Shown here in pieces: positions 52,347 through 61,098 of a stretch of 64,000 nt of DNA. Origin of the DNA: Brevibacillus invocatus. GTDB lineage: Bacteria; Bacillota; Bacilli; Brevibacillales; Brevibacillaceae. The translations under genes and the position numbers were made by a program. The first letter of the stretch is position 1. Every line of letters starts with the position of its first letter. Under the pieces are notes generated by a model. The model made no database searches and was not told the DNA's origin. It saw nothing but the letters and a program-made list of their open reading frames with translations. Location of the stretch: assembly GCF_003710915.1 (NCBI RefSeq), contig NZ_RHHR01000029.1:62001-126000 (forward strand). Reading direction: 5' to 3'.

Positions 52347-52435
52347 TGACCACCTCCCCCACATGTCGTTATGAAACCGATGAATTCTATCGACGAGCAA
52401 CGCTCGTCGAGCAAGGAGCGAGTGGACACAAGCCT

Positions 52436-52647
52436 TCAACTCGCTAATCTATATGGCGCTGTCGCCTGATATCCCTGCTCGTCAGGCGTCTCTACTTCAT
52501 CTGCTTGACTCTGACACAGGGCATCCGTACACAAAGAACACGCTGCTCGAGAACATGCGCCCACACACACCCAAAGCATTTGTGCCTTTTTGGCAGCTTG
52601 GCTGCACCTGCCTTTTTGATCACGCTGCTGTGCTTGTTCAATTCCAT
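52436..52647 (-). pseudogene. Small phage gene remnant
   Basis: GAGGGAGG lies before the ATG at 52647 (MELNKHSSVIKK). The frame ends at 52492, but another frame gives a natural-looking end (DEVETPDEQGYQATAPYRLAS, stop 52436) if an A5 run is read as A6. Low certainty. A perfect CGACGAGC / GCTCGTCG hairpin (52391-52409) follows. Confidence 0.3.
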
Positions 52648-52765
52648 CACCTCCCTCTGCTCAGGCATGTAAAAAGCCACCCGGATAAGTACCGGATGGC
52701 TGTTGTCTTGCTCTCTTTTGATTTCTTTCGCTTGGCTCAAGTATAACCGGAAGTGAGGAAGCTTT
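52645..52765. repeat. Direct repeat copy 1 (terminator plus start-site segment)
   Basis: About 120 bp shared with 53470-53588. On the minus strand it runs from GGTTATACTTGAGCCAAG through a GCCATCCGG / CCGGGTGGC terminator hairpin (52671-52701) to GAGGGAGGTGATGG. It lies downstream of the cupin gene. Confidence 0.75.
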
Positions 52766-52810
52766 GGCAAAATGAACGCTTGTGTAAAGATGTGTAAAGG
52801 ATTGTCTATT

Positions 52811-53371
52811 TTATCCCTCAGCAGCCTGGGCCATTTCTTTTGTTTGGTGAACAGTACCAAAGGGATGGTGTGGAGGCGCATAAATCACGTATACCTTTAG
52901 TGGCTTATTACCTGTATTGATTACATTGTGCCATTTTCCGGCAGGGATCATGATCGCGTAGTCATCATAAGCCATTTGTTGAAAGTCCAAATGATTTTTG
53001 CTGTCACCCATTTGAACAAGTCCCTGACCTTCTTCAATACGAATAAATTGATCAGTTGTTGGATGGACTTCCAAACCGATGTCATCTCCTACAGGAATAC
53101 TCATCAAAGTTACTTGCATGTGCTTCCCTGTCCACAAGGCGGTGCGATAATTATTGTTTTGTTTCGCCGCTTGCTCAATATTTACTACAAACGGCGTTGG
53201 TCCATAATCTCTTAATGGGATGGATGCGGAGTAAGGATTCCAGGTTTCATTCCAATTGGCATGGTTCCAAGCAAAATTGCTTGGATTCCAATAGTAACCA
53301 CCATAGCTGTTATACCAGTTGACATGCATAGGGTTAGGCCATAGATAGTGGCGGCCAAGATTAGGATACAT
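52811..53371 (-). CDS. Cupin-domain protein with Asn/Trp/Tyr-rich N-terminus
   Basis: A 186-residue protein. The first 60 residues are rich in Asn, Trp and Tyr (NWYNSYGGYYWNPSNFAW), as in some spore coat proteins. A complete cupin follows, with EVHPTTDQFIRIEEGQG (metal residues His and Glu) and IPAGKWHNVINTGNKPLKVYVIY (His). The second ATG (53371) has the better ribosome spacing. The gene is flanked by ~120-bp direct repeats, suggesting it came in as a unit. Confidence 0.85.
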   Translation of the reverse strand: MYPNLGRHYLWPNPMHVNWYNSYGGYYWNPSNFAWNHANWNETWNPYSASIPLRDYGPTPFVVNIEQAAKQNNNYRTALWTGKHMQVTLMSIPVGDDIGLEVHPTTDQFIRIEEGQGLVQMGDSKNHLDFQQMAYDDYAIMIPAGKWHNVINTGNKPLKVYVIYAPPHHPFGTVHQTKEMAQAAEG

Positions 53372-53469
53372 TGTCATTCTCCCCCGTGTTTAATTTTGTA
53401 TCTATCCTATGCAAATGCCTTTAGATCCGTTTGCAACCTCTACGCAAATGGGCATGATTTCCGTACTCC

Positions 53470-53588
53470 CATCACCTCCCCCTCTGCTACAGTCACCAAA
53501 AAAGCCACCCGGCTTAGTATCGGATGGCTGCTGTCACTCTTTCATTTGAATGTTTTACACTTGGCTCGAGGATAACCTGAGAAGCTTT
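53470..53588. repeat. Direct repeat copy 2
   Basis: Homologue of 52645-52765, with its own terminator hairpin (53498-53529) and GAGGGGGAGGTGATGG at the end. It lies just after the C39-like gene. The ATG opens only a 9-codon frame (MGVRKSCPFA-type), so the gene that followed is lost here. Confidence 0.75.
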
Positions 53589-54060
53589 ATTCACCTTGCT
53601 CCGCTATACAAGGAGAGTAATCCTTTCTGATCAAAATCCCCCGCTTGGCATAGTAACGGGCAAAGTCCTCCAAAGATAGATGATCATTCTCCTGTGTTTG
53701 CTGCGAATCTCCAGACGGATTGTGAAAAATGATCTCCCGACGCTGCTCGTCTTTTCCAAAGACGTACACCAGATGCCCGCCTTGCTTGGGCGGTGTCACC
53801 TCAGGGTTACGAATGCTCGGGTGGACTGAAGCGATATACACATACCCTTGATCGAGCAGGTCGTATATCTCTTCAATCGAGGTGTGCTCCTTCACCTCGG
53901 CCTGAAGGGAAAACCTTTCCGCTATGTAGGCTACAAACGGGCGGTATATCAAGCCTTTGATCGAACCGTCCTCGCTGACTACATATCCCCCGTACTCCCT
54001 ACATGCTTTCATCAGCTCAATCGTGGGGATAATCCGGTTTTGCAAATGGGCGAGCGCCAT
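53587..54060 (-). pseudogene. C39-like peptidase C-terminal part
   Basis: 157 codons from an ATG at 54060 resemble the latter part of C39/papain-like YvpB-type proteins: MALAHLQNRIIPTIELMKAC, then the His region KQGGHLVYVFG and the Asn region IIFHNPSGDSQQ. The N-terminal part with the catalytic Cys is missing, replaced by an SDR fragment. So it is probably inactive. Confidence 0.7.
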
Positions 54061-54247
54061 TTCTGTCTCCTCCCGTAATGATGGCGACTTTTCCTTGCAA
54101 TTTGCTGCTGCCAAGATAGTGAGGATTATCGAAAATGGGTCGTGGGACCATGAGATACTCGAAGCCTGGCTGACGGTCCTGATGCTGCGGCGGAAAGCTG
54201 ATCGGCATTTCCTCGCAGGTCGTCTTATAGCCGATATACGGATACAT
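54017..54247 (-). pseudogene. Short-chain dehydrogenase N-terminal fragment
   Basis: From the ATG at 54247 the first 57 residues match YhdF/YdaD-type dehydrogenases: MPISFPPQHQDRQPGFEYLM, VPRPIFDNPHYLGSSKLQGK and VAIITGGD (start of the NAD site). Right after GGD the sequence becomes the C39-like gene in another frame. A recombination at the GGAGGAGAC stretch joined the two. Confidence 0.75.
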
Positions 54248-54403
54248 TGGATACCAAAGAACCCCTCCTGCACAAAAGCGATACCTCCATGATATTCGCC
54301 CGTAAAACAGAGGTTCCCACTACGTGAAGGTACGTGGACTCCGAAAAAACGGAAAGACCCCCCGGACATTTCGCTTCATTTTCAAGACCTTTCCATTTCT
54401 TCT

Positions 54404-54997
54404 TTATGCACGGAAGGTTTTTCCTAAAGGCTGACCAAGGCCAAAATAGTGGCGGAAGTTATAGAGGATTGGACTCCATTTTGCTGGATCAATATGCTGA
54501 TCGTCCTTCAGAATTCGCTCATGTGCGTGGACATGAATGACTTCTGTTTCCACGATGGCAAAGTCAGGTGAATAGTCCGGAATGCGAATATCTTTGACAA
54601 CGGCTTCCAACTGCAACGGACACTCCAGAATGCGCGTCGGCTTTACGGTAGTAGATGCTATCGAAGTAAATTCACCCATCTCAAATTTGTCTTTTTGATA
54701 AGAAAAACCGATGCTTTTCTTGTAATCGGGTACAGGATCTTTCCCGGTATAGGGTGCCAGCCGCTCTACCTGCTCCCACAGGGTCGGGTCCGGAAGATTA
54801 AGCACACATTCACGGTGACGCTGCATATTTTCCAGTGCTTTTCCTCCTACACCTACTCCCAGAACGACTGTATACCCCAATGCCCACGATGAGGAAATCG
54901 GGCTTATGTTGGTCGTTCCATCCTCGTTCCATGTATTCAGCAGGACGACAGGTGTGCCGTAATACAGGATTTTTGGTTTCACGGTTATTGTATTCAT
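54404..54997 (-). CDS. Flavin reductase-family protein
   Basis: The 197-residue FMN-binding split-barrel protein has the family pattern YGTPVVLLNTWNEDGTTNISPISSSWALG and LNLPDPTLWEQVERLA. Such proteins reduce flavin or bind FMN. Substrate not known. Monocistronic. Confidence 0.9.
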   Translation of the reverse strand: MNTITVKPKILYYGTPVVLLNTWNEDGTTNISPISSSWALGYTVVLGVGVGGKALENMQRHRECVLNLPDPTLWEQVERLAPYTGKDPVPDYKKSIGFSYQKDKFEMGEFTSIASTTVKPTRILECPLQLEAVVKDIRIPDYSPDFAIVETEVIHVHAHERILKDDQHIDPAKWSPILYNFRHYFGLGQPLGKTFRA

Positions 54998-55090
54998 CCT
55001 TGCACGCTCCCTTTGTTGTTTCTCTCGATGTGATTGTAAAAGAAAAGGATTTCCATCCCCATCGAAGTATGAAAGACAACAGAATACAAG

Positions 55091-55162
55091 TCAGCTTTTC
55101 AAGTAAATAACAGCTACAATAATCCCTGTAACGACTAGGCTTATCCCTGCGGTCAGTTTTAT
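55091..55162 (-). CDS. Possible membrane peptide coupled to the XRE gene
   Basis: A 23-codon frame after the XRE stop encodes one hydrophobic helix (KLTAGISLVVTGIIVAVIYL). Its only start near the GAGGAGG site is ATA; no ATG, GTG or TTG is available. Either the start is non-standard or the gene lost its start. Confidence 0.3.
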   Translation of the reverse strand: MKLTAGISLVVTGIIVAVIYLKS

Positions 55163-55377
55163 TTTTCCTCCTCGATCCAAAAAAGTTCATCAAGTTTTTT
55201 ATCTAACGCTCGAGCCAATAGCAGACATAGTTTGATGGTGGGATTGTACTTTCCAGACTCAATCAGACTAATAGTTTGCCTGGTTACTCCCACCATTTCA
55301 GCCAACTCCTCTTGTTTGAGATTTCCCTTTTCAATACGAGCAATTTTCACTCTGTTTTTAATAGATGGATCCTTCAT
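55159..55377 (-). CDS. XRE-family small repressor
   Basis: The 72-residue helix-turn-helix protein has QEELAEMVGVTRQTISLIESGKYNPTIKLCLLLARALDKKLDELF, typical of YozG/YgzD-type regulators that often precede a small membrane protein. It is autonomous, with an AT-rich promoter region upstream (55378-55616) holding nothing else. Confidence 0.92.
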   Translation of the reverse strand: MKDPSIKNRVKIARIEKGNLKQEELAEMVGVTRQTISLIESGKYNPTIKLCLLLARALDKKLDELFWIEEEK

Positions 55378-55616
55378 ATCACCCTACTCCTTATTGATTT
55401 CGTTACTACAAATGTAACATATACATTTTATTTGTCAATTATATATTACAAACGGAATTTATATATGTATTTTTCAGTCTCAACTCCATCATTCTATTAC
55501 TCATGATATCTTTCCAACTTTAACAAGTGCTTGATTTGACTCGAAGATTTATAGATAGTAGAGATGGACTTCCTTTTACTAGAAAATGATGAGGTATATA
55601 AAGGAGAATAGACGGG

Positions 55617-56114
55617 ATGACCATGAAACCGTTAGAAACCCAAGACGTACAGCTATCCATGTATGAGGCAGCATTTGATGAGGCTCTCAGTCAGTTCTAC
55701 CTCCCCGAAGAACAGCTGCAGTTTACAGCGCTGCCAAACTGGGTGCTGGATGAGTCCCTGCGAGATCCGGATCGCTATCCAGTCGTGATTCTGGCTGATC
55801 AGACTCCAGTCGGCTTTTTCGTTCTGCATAAAGGCGAAGGGGGCTCAGATTACACCTCCAATCCCCACGCCTTGCTTCTGCGCGCTTTTTCGGTGACCGA
55901 AGCCCATCAAGGCAAAGGCTACGCCAAAAAAGCCATGCTAGCCCTGCCTGGCTTTGTAGCTGATCACCTGCCGGGCATTGACGAGATCATTCTCGTGGTC
56001 AACGAGCGAAATCTGGCTGCCAAGCAGCTCTATGAAAAAACCGGCTTTGTGGACAAGGGAATCCGGCGCATGGGACCGATCGGCAGACAGTTTATGCTGC
56101 ACTTTTCCCTCTAA
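55617..56114 (+). CDS. GNAT family N-acetyltransferase
   Basis: A 165-residue acetyltransferase with FSVTEAHQGKGYAKKAMLAL (acetyl-CoA loop) and NERNLAAKQLYEKTGFVDKG. AAAGGAG lies upstream of the ATG. Substrate unknown. Confidence 0.92.
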   Translation: MTMKPLETQDVQLSMYEAAFDEALSQFYLPEEQLQFTALPNWVLDESLRDPDRYPVVILADQTPVGFFVLHKGEGGSDYTSNPHALLLRAFSVTEAHQGKGYAKKAMLALPGFVADHLPGIDEIILVVNERNLAAKQLYEKTGFVDKGIRRMGPIGRQFMLHFSL

Positions 56115-56177
56115 ATCCAACAGGGCTGTCGATGGTATCCATCAGACAGCCCTGCCATTACACCCTATTCAAATTCT

Positions 56178-56363
56178 TTATGTCAACGACAGCTTCATTC
56201 CCTCATGACTCGCTACGAAGCCGAGCCGATCATAGAATCGGTGGGCGTCCGGCCGCTTCTTGTCTGTCGTCAGCTGAACGAGTCCGCAACCATGCTCTTT
56301 TGCCAGTTCGATCGCGTGACGGAAAAGAGCTTCCCCGATGCCTTCTCCATCTTCCCACTCCTC
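56178..56363 (-). pseudogene. GNAT acetyltransferase C-terminal remnant
   Basis: 62 codons without a start (stop TGA just upstream) encode DGEGIGEALFRHAIELAKEHG and HRFYDRLGFVASHEGMKLSL, the acetyl-CoA half of a GNAT enzyme. The N-terminal half is gone. Confidence 0.7.
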
Positions 56364-56447
56364 TCATGATTGTCCCTCTATGATTCGTATAAGGTATACG
56401 CCAATGATCATTCATTTCCTTTTTATAGCGGCTAAGCCTAATCACCG

Positions 56448-57083
56448 CTACTCGTCACGCATAGCGATGGCCATTTTCAGCACAGCGCTTCGCTTGATTT
56501 CGTAATACCGCTGACGCGAAACCCCCAGCACCTTGGCGATCACCGTATTCTTATCCCCGTCCAGCAGCGCTTCTACGATCAGCCGCTCCTGCTCATCCAC
56601 AATCAAGTCCACTGCCCGATTGATCCGCTCGATTTTCTTTTGCAGGTTTTGCAGCCGATTCCATTTGCGTTCCCGACGAACGACTTCAGCATGCGTCTTA
56701 TCCCCGTTCAAGCCCTTTCCTTTGGGCATAGCCGCCTCCAAGCCGTACTGAGCTACCATGCCCTCTCCTGCATCACGCAGGTAACGCTGAATCCGAATCA
56801 CTTCTATCTGCATGTACGGGTAGTCGCGTATGTCGTCCTCCGTTTGTTGAATGATTTCCAGTGCAGGCTGCCATTCGGAAGATGGGGCTTTTCTGCCTGG
56901 CTCCTGCATCGTTTTGCCTTGCTGATCCTGGATGAACTTGTCCCATTCCGGGCAGGACTCAATCATCCCGACATGCTGGTCGTGCACCTGACAACGCGCC
57001 TTTTTCCCCCATCCAGTCGCAGGACACTGCTCGCAAACCATCTCCCTCAGACAATCACTGCTCAACAATGTGTTCGATACCAT
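56448..57083 (-). CDS. Phage-type transcriptional regulator (sigma region 4-like)
   Basis: A 211-residue protein. Near the start a Cys cluster (MVCEQCPATGWGKKARCQVH) may bind zinc. The C-terminus is a helix-turn-helix (NTVIAKVLGVSRQRYYEIKRSAVLKMA), as in ArpU/Xpf-like late-gene regulators of phages. The ATG at 57083 has GGGAGGG eight bases upstream; the frame is open to 57146. It may once have controlled the tail genes to its left. Confidence 0.75.
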   Translation of the reverse strand: MVSNTLLSSDCLREMVCEQCPATGWGKKARCQVHDQHVGMIESCPEWDKFIQDQQGKTMQEPGRKAPSSEWQPALEIIQQTEDDIRDYPYMQIEVIRIQRYLRDAGEGMVAQYGLEAAMPKGKGLNGDKTHAEVVRRERKWNRLQNLQKKIERINRAVDLIVDEQERLIVEALLDGDKNTVIAKVLGVSRQRYYEIKRSAVLKMAIAMRDE

Positions 57084-57190
57084 TCCGCTTCCCTCCCTAA
57101 CCGAAATGGGAACAAGTGTTCCCCTTATTTGGTACAAGTATCTCATACTTACATGTATAGTTCAAGCAATTTTTACTAATCTTTGTCAGC

Positions 57191-57228
57191 AAAAAAGCAC
57201 CACCCCTTTTTTCGGGATGATGCTTTTT
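57191..57228. terminator. Terminator of the rhamnose operon
   Basis: AAAAAGCA / TGCTTTTT outer stem with a CATCCC / GGGGTG inner part, 15 bp past the rhaA stop. Confidence 0.8.
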
Positions 57229-57242
57229 ATGACCTTCATGTC

Positions 57243-58532
57243 CTATACCAGCTTTTTTGCTTCCCCAAGCTTGCTTCCCCGTGCCGACAAGACCTCCTTC
57301 TCGTAAGCCTTCACTTCAGGCAGCCAAGCTTCGCGTACCGGAACACCATTTTTTGCACAGTAGAAATCCCAGATCGCTCCAAAAGGATACGATTTGAACT
57401 CTTCCATCAACGCGAGTCGGGTCGTATAATCCCCAGCCAGCTCCACCTGCCGCAAAAGCTCGGTCGGCTCCAGCATCGCACGCAGCAAAGCCTTCAGCGT
57501 ACTGCGCATCCCGATCACCCACGCCGCGACCCGATTGATGCTCGCGTCAAAAAAGTCGAGACCGATATGCGTCTTAGAAAGCAGATCGTGACGGACCAGC
57601 TCACGGGCAATGTCCAGCAGCTCGTCGTCCATAATGACCACGTGATCACTGTCCCAGCGCACAGGACGGCTGATATGCAAGAGCATCCCCTCGGCGAACA
57701 GCGCCAGCGAAGAGAGCTTGTTGGAGATCGTTTCGGTCGGATGAAAGTGACCGGCATCCAGGCAAATCAGCTTGTTGTTTTGCAGACCGTAGCCCATGTA
57801 AAATTCATGTGAGCCAACCACGTAGCTCTCCGAACCAATGCCGAACACCTTGCTCTCCACCGCATCCAGATGCAGGGCAGGGTCCAGCTGCTCGGCAAAA
57901 ATCTCGTCGAGCGACTCCTTCAACCGCCTTCTCGGCCCCATGCGGTCGACAGGAATGTCCTTGTAGCCGTCCGGCACCCAGACGTTGGTCACGCAGGTCT
58001 GTCCCAGCTCTTGCCCGAAGTAGGCACCGATCCTCCTGGATGCCTTGCAGTGATCGATCCAAAACTGCCGAATCTGCGGATCAGGATGACTCAGCGTAAA
58101 GCCGTCAGCCGATTTTTGATGAGAAAAGCAGGTCGGGTTAAAATCGAGCCCCAGTCCTTGCTCTTTTGCCCATTCGACCCATTTGGCAAAATGCCTGGGC
58201 GCAAGCTGATCCAGCTCCACCCGCTCATCGGTATCCGCATAGATCGCATGCAGATTGACCTTGTGCTTGCCAGGGATCAGGGAGAAGGCTTTCTCCAAAT
58301 CCTGACGCAATTCATCCGCTGTACGTGCAGCACCCGGGTAATTCCCCGTTACGGCAATGCCCCCCGTCAGTTCCTGGTCACGGTTTAGGAAACCGCGTAC
58401 GTCGTCTCCCTGCCAGCAATGCATGGACACTTTGACCTGGGCCAATGCTTCCAAGGCCTTCTCGACATCAATGCCGTGACTCGCGTACAGTTCCTTCGCC
58501 ATCTGAAAGCTCGCAATCTGATTTACCTGCAT
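57243..58532 (-). CDS. rhaA: L-rhamnose isomerase
   Basis: A 429-residue enzyme turning L-rhamnose into L-rhamnulose. Family motifs: [65 protein letters not shown] and [20 protein letters not shown], with the metal-binding Glu, Asp and His in place. The ATG at 58532 has GGAGGGAG upstream and overlaps the kinase gene by 65 bp. Last gene of the operon. Confidence 0.95.
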   Translation of the reverse strand: MQVNQIASFQMAKELYASHGIDVEKALEALAQVKVSMHCWQGDDVRGFLNRDQELTGGIAVTGNYPGAARTADELRQDLEKAFSLIPGKHKVNLHAIYADTDERVELDQLAPRHFAKWVEWAKEQGLGLDFNPTCFSHQKSADGFTLSHPDPQIRQFWIDHCKASRRIGAYFGQELGQTCVTNVWVPDGYKDIPVDRMGPRRRLKESLDEIFAEQLDPALHLDAVESKVFGIGSESYVVGSHEFYMGYGLQNNKLICLDAGHFHPTETISNKLSSLALFAEGMLLHISRPVRWDSDHVVIMDDELLDIARELVRHDLLSKTHIGLDFFDASINRVAAWVIGMRSTLKALLRAMLEPTELLRQVELAGDYTTRLALMEEFKSYPFGAIWDFYCAKNGVPVREAWLPEVKAYEKEVLSARGSKLGEAKKLV

Positions 58533-60015
58533 GTCCCCTGCTCCCTCCTGCTCCACGTTTGGTAATTTGGGTAAACGACTCGAACCAGACTCTCTGATCG
58601 CCCGGGTCTTGTGGCAGATACGTCTTCCCGACAAAAGAGTCCCGGATCAGCCTTCTGCCTTCCTGCACATCCTTCACCTTTTGGCTGGCGATCATCTGGA
58701 CGAGCAGATTGCCCATCGCCGTCGATTCGGTCGGTCCCGCGACCACCTTTTTCCCAGAGACATTTGCCGTCCACTGACAGAGCAGCTCGTTGTTCGCCCC
58801 ACCGCCTACGATGTGGATGACTTCAATCGGCGCTTGTGTAATCGCTTCCATTTCCTTGACGGCGAGTGCGTACAAGATCGCTAAATTATCAAAGATGCAG
58901 CGTGCGATTTCGCCCGGAGTTCCGGGTATCTCCTGTCCGGTCTCCTTGCAGTAGGACTGGATCTCCGCTACCATGTCGAACGGATGCAAAAAGCGGTCGT
59001 CCGTGAAATCGACATAATACCGAAACGCCTCTAGCGGCGTGGCCATCTCGACAAACGACGCAAACGAGTACTGTTCGTCATAGCTGCGATGCACTTCCTG
59101 AATCAGCCACAATCCCATGATATTCTTCAGAAACCGGTAAGTATGAAAGGCGCCCCATTCGTTGGTAAAGTTGCTGGTCTGCGCTTGCTCATCAACAATC
59201 GCTCGGATCGTCTCTACGCCGATCAACGACCAGGTGCCGCTGCTTAAATAAGCAAAGGACTCTTCTTCCGCTGCCGGAACTCCGAGAACTGCCGAAGCCG
59301 TATCATGCGTGGCGACTGCAATCACTTCGCAATCCGGCAAGTCGTACTTCTCTCTCCAAGTCTGTCTGATCGGCCCCAGAACAGTTCCCGGCTGCACCAG
59401 CTCGGCGAACTGATTCCGCGTAAGCGACAATAGACGGAGCAAATCCTCGTCAAAATCTTGTGTGTGCAGGTTGAGCAGCTGGGTCGTCGAAGCGTTGGTC
59501 ACCTCATTGATATGCCTTCCCGTCAACAGATAATACAAATAGTCGGGAACAAGCAAAATCTTGTCCGCTTGCTGAAGCTGTGCCGGATCATGGACTGACA
59601 GCTGAAACAAGGTGTTGAACTTCTGAAACTGGATACCGGTCTTCTCGTAAATCACCCTCGCCGACAGCTGACTGGTCACCCTTTCTACCGCATCGCGTGT
59701 CCGCTCATCCCGATAGGCGTACACTTCCTCCAGCCTGTTTCCTTCCCGATCCAGCAGGACGTAGTCTACTGCCCACGTATCGATGCCCAGGGTGCAGGCC
59801 GTAATGCCCTGTTGCTTCGCTTTTTGCAGCCCGATCAGCACCTGCCCGAACAAATAGTCGATATTCCAGTAGCAATGCCCACCTCGCTCGGTAAAGCCGT
59901 TCGCAAAACGGTGGATCTCCTGCAAGGACAGCTCTCCATCGATCACCCGGCCCCAGACAAGCCTGCCACTGGATGCTCCTATGTCTACGGCAATATGGTC
60001 TTCCACTGGCTGCAC
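58468..60015 (-). CDS. rhaB: Rhamnulokinase
   Basis: The 515-residue FGGY-type kinase phosphorylates L-rhamnulose. Motifs: [11 protein letters not shown] (phosphate 1), [34 protein letters not shown] and [15 protein letters not shown]. The last ~35 residues (after FTQITKR) run into the rhaA start and are longer than usual. It starts at a GTG with AAAGGTGAG upstream, 1 bp after rhaM. Confidence 0.94.
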   Translation of the reverse strand: MQPVEDHIAVDIGASSGRLVWGRVIDGELSLQEIHRFANGFTERGGHCYWNIDYLFGQVLIGLQKAKQQGITACTLGIDTWAVDYVLLDREGNRLEEVYAYRDERTRDAVERVTSQLSARVIYEKTGIQFQKFNTLFQLSVHDPAQLQQADKILLVPDYLYYLLTGRHINEVTNASTTQLLNLHTQDFDEDLLRLLSLTRNQFAELVQPGTVLGPIRQTWREKYDLPDCEVIAVATHDTASAVLGVPAAEEESFAYLSSGTWSLIGVETIRAIVDEQAQTSNFTNEWGAFHTYRFLKNIMGLWLIQEVHRSYDEQYSFASFVEMATPLEAFRYYVDFTDDRFLHPFDMVAEIQSYCKETGQEIPGTPGEIARCIFDNLAILYALAVKEMEAITQAPIEVIHIVGGGANNELLCQWTANVSGKKVVAGPTESTAMGNLLVQMIASQKVKDVQEGRRLIRDSFVGKTYLPQDPGDQRVWFESFTQITKRGAGGSRGHAGKSDCELSDGEGTVRESRH

Positions 60016-60016
60016 C

Positions 60017-60337
60017 TCACCTTTGCCCGAGATGAAACACTTCTTTTAGCTCGACCGTGACCGGGCTGTGATCCTCATTTGTCTCCATGACGTCCTTCAT
60101 ATACGTCCACCACTTTTGGCAGATTTCCGTCTCGGCAGTCTTGCTCCAACGCTCTTCGTCCTCAATCTCCAGATAGGCGAACAGTGTATTGGACTGGGCA
60201 TTCAGGAAAATGGAGTAGCTCTGTGCGCCATACTCGCGCAGCATCTCCACCATCTGCGGCCAAATCTCGTCATGGCGTCTTTGGTACTCCTCATGGCAAT
60301 CGGCAAACACCTTCATGGTAAAGGCTTTGCGAATCAT
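60017..60337 (-). CDS. rhaM: L-rhamnose mutarotase
   Basis: The 106-residue protein matches RhaM: MIRKAFTMKVFADCHEEYQRRHDEIWPQMVEMLREYGAQSYSIFL up to 20-residue pieces, with HDEIWP as the catalytic-region hallmark. It interconverts rhamnose anomers. Between lutC and rhaB. Confidence 0.95.
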   Translation of the reverse strand: MIRKAFTMKVFADCHEEYQRRHDEIWPQMVEMLREYGAQSYSIFLNAQSNTLFAYLEIEDEERWSKTAETEICQKWWTYMKDVMETNEDHSPVTVELKEVFHLGQR

Positions 60338-60372
60338 CGTGGATTCCTCCTCCGTTTATTTGGGCAGATGCA

Positions 60373-61098
60373 TCAGCCGACGATCAGGGCAAATACGACG
60401 CCCGGTCCGTGAACGCCAATCGTCAGATCGTTCTCGATATCCGCAGAGCGGCTTGGCCCGGAAATAAAGTGAATGCCGGCAGGAAATTCGGCTCGGGGAC
60501 GACCATCAAAATGCGCCAGCACCTCCCCCAAGCGCGTCGACATCCGTTCTGCTGGAAGGATCGCCATCACGACAGCGGGCAAGAGACTCACGGATCGTCC
60601 TTGGTCGCCTGACGAGGTGCAAACCAGAGACCCGGTATAAGCGACGCCATAATCCGCCATCGTAATCCCGATATCTGCTCCTGCCGCATAGCGGAGCACA
60701 TCCGCCGCCTGTTCGGTCTGCCAGACGACCATCTCCACATCTGGCATTGCCCTCTCCCAATCCAGCGCGTTCAGCTCCGGTTGATTCTGTCGAATGATTG
60801 CGTGTGCCCTCAGCTCCTCTGCCTTTTCCGCTATAAATTGCTTCGCTGCCTCCAGATGAGGGAAGCGAAAGACATGACCGCCAGCCTTTTTCCAGTTGTC
60901 GCTAAACAGTGCGATTTGCTCTTCCTGGTCGAGCGCATAGCGATGCCATTCTGGCGGAGCGCCTTTGAACGGATGTTCTGGCTTTTCCGTCACCCTCTGC
61001 CGACCCAGCCGATCCGCGATCTGCTGCATGAATCGCTCCTGCTTGCTTCGCGACTCCTTTTCCAGCCTTAGAAGTACCTCCCGATCCGCTTCATTCAT
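60373..61098 (-). CDS. lutC: Lactate utilization protein C
   Basis: A 241-residue LUD-domain (YkgG-like) protein: MADYGVAYTGSLVCTSSGDQGRSVSLLPAVVMAILPAERM region and FISGPSRSADIENDLTIGVHGPG. LutABC oxidise L-lactate to pyruvate. The ATG at 61098 gives the family length; it overlaps lutB by 8 bp. Confidence 0.93.
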   Translation of the reverse strand: MNEADREVLLRLEKESRSKQERFMQQIADRLGRQRVTEKPEHPFKGAPPEWHRYALDQEEQIALFSDNWKKAGGHVFRFPHLEAAKQFIAEKAEELRAHAIIRQNQPELNALDWERAMPDVEMVVWQTEQAADVLRYAAGADIGITMADYGVAYTGSLVCTSSGDQGRSVSLLPAVVMAILPAERMSTRLGEVLAHFDGRPRAEFPAGIHFISGPSRSADIENDLTIGVHGPGVVFALIVG

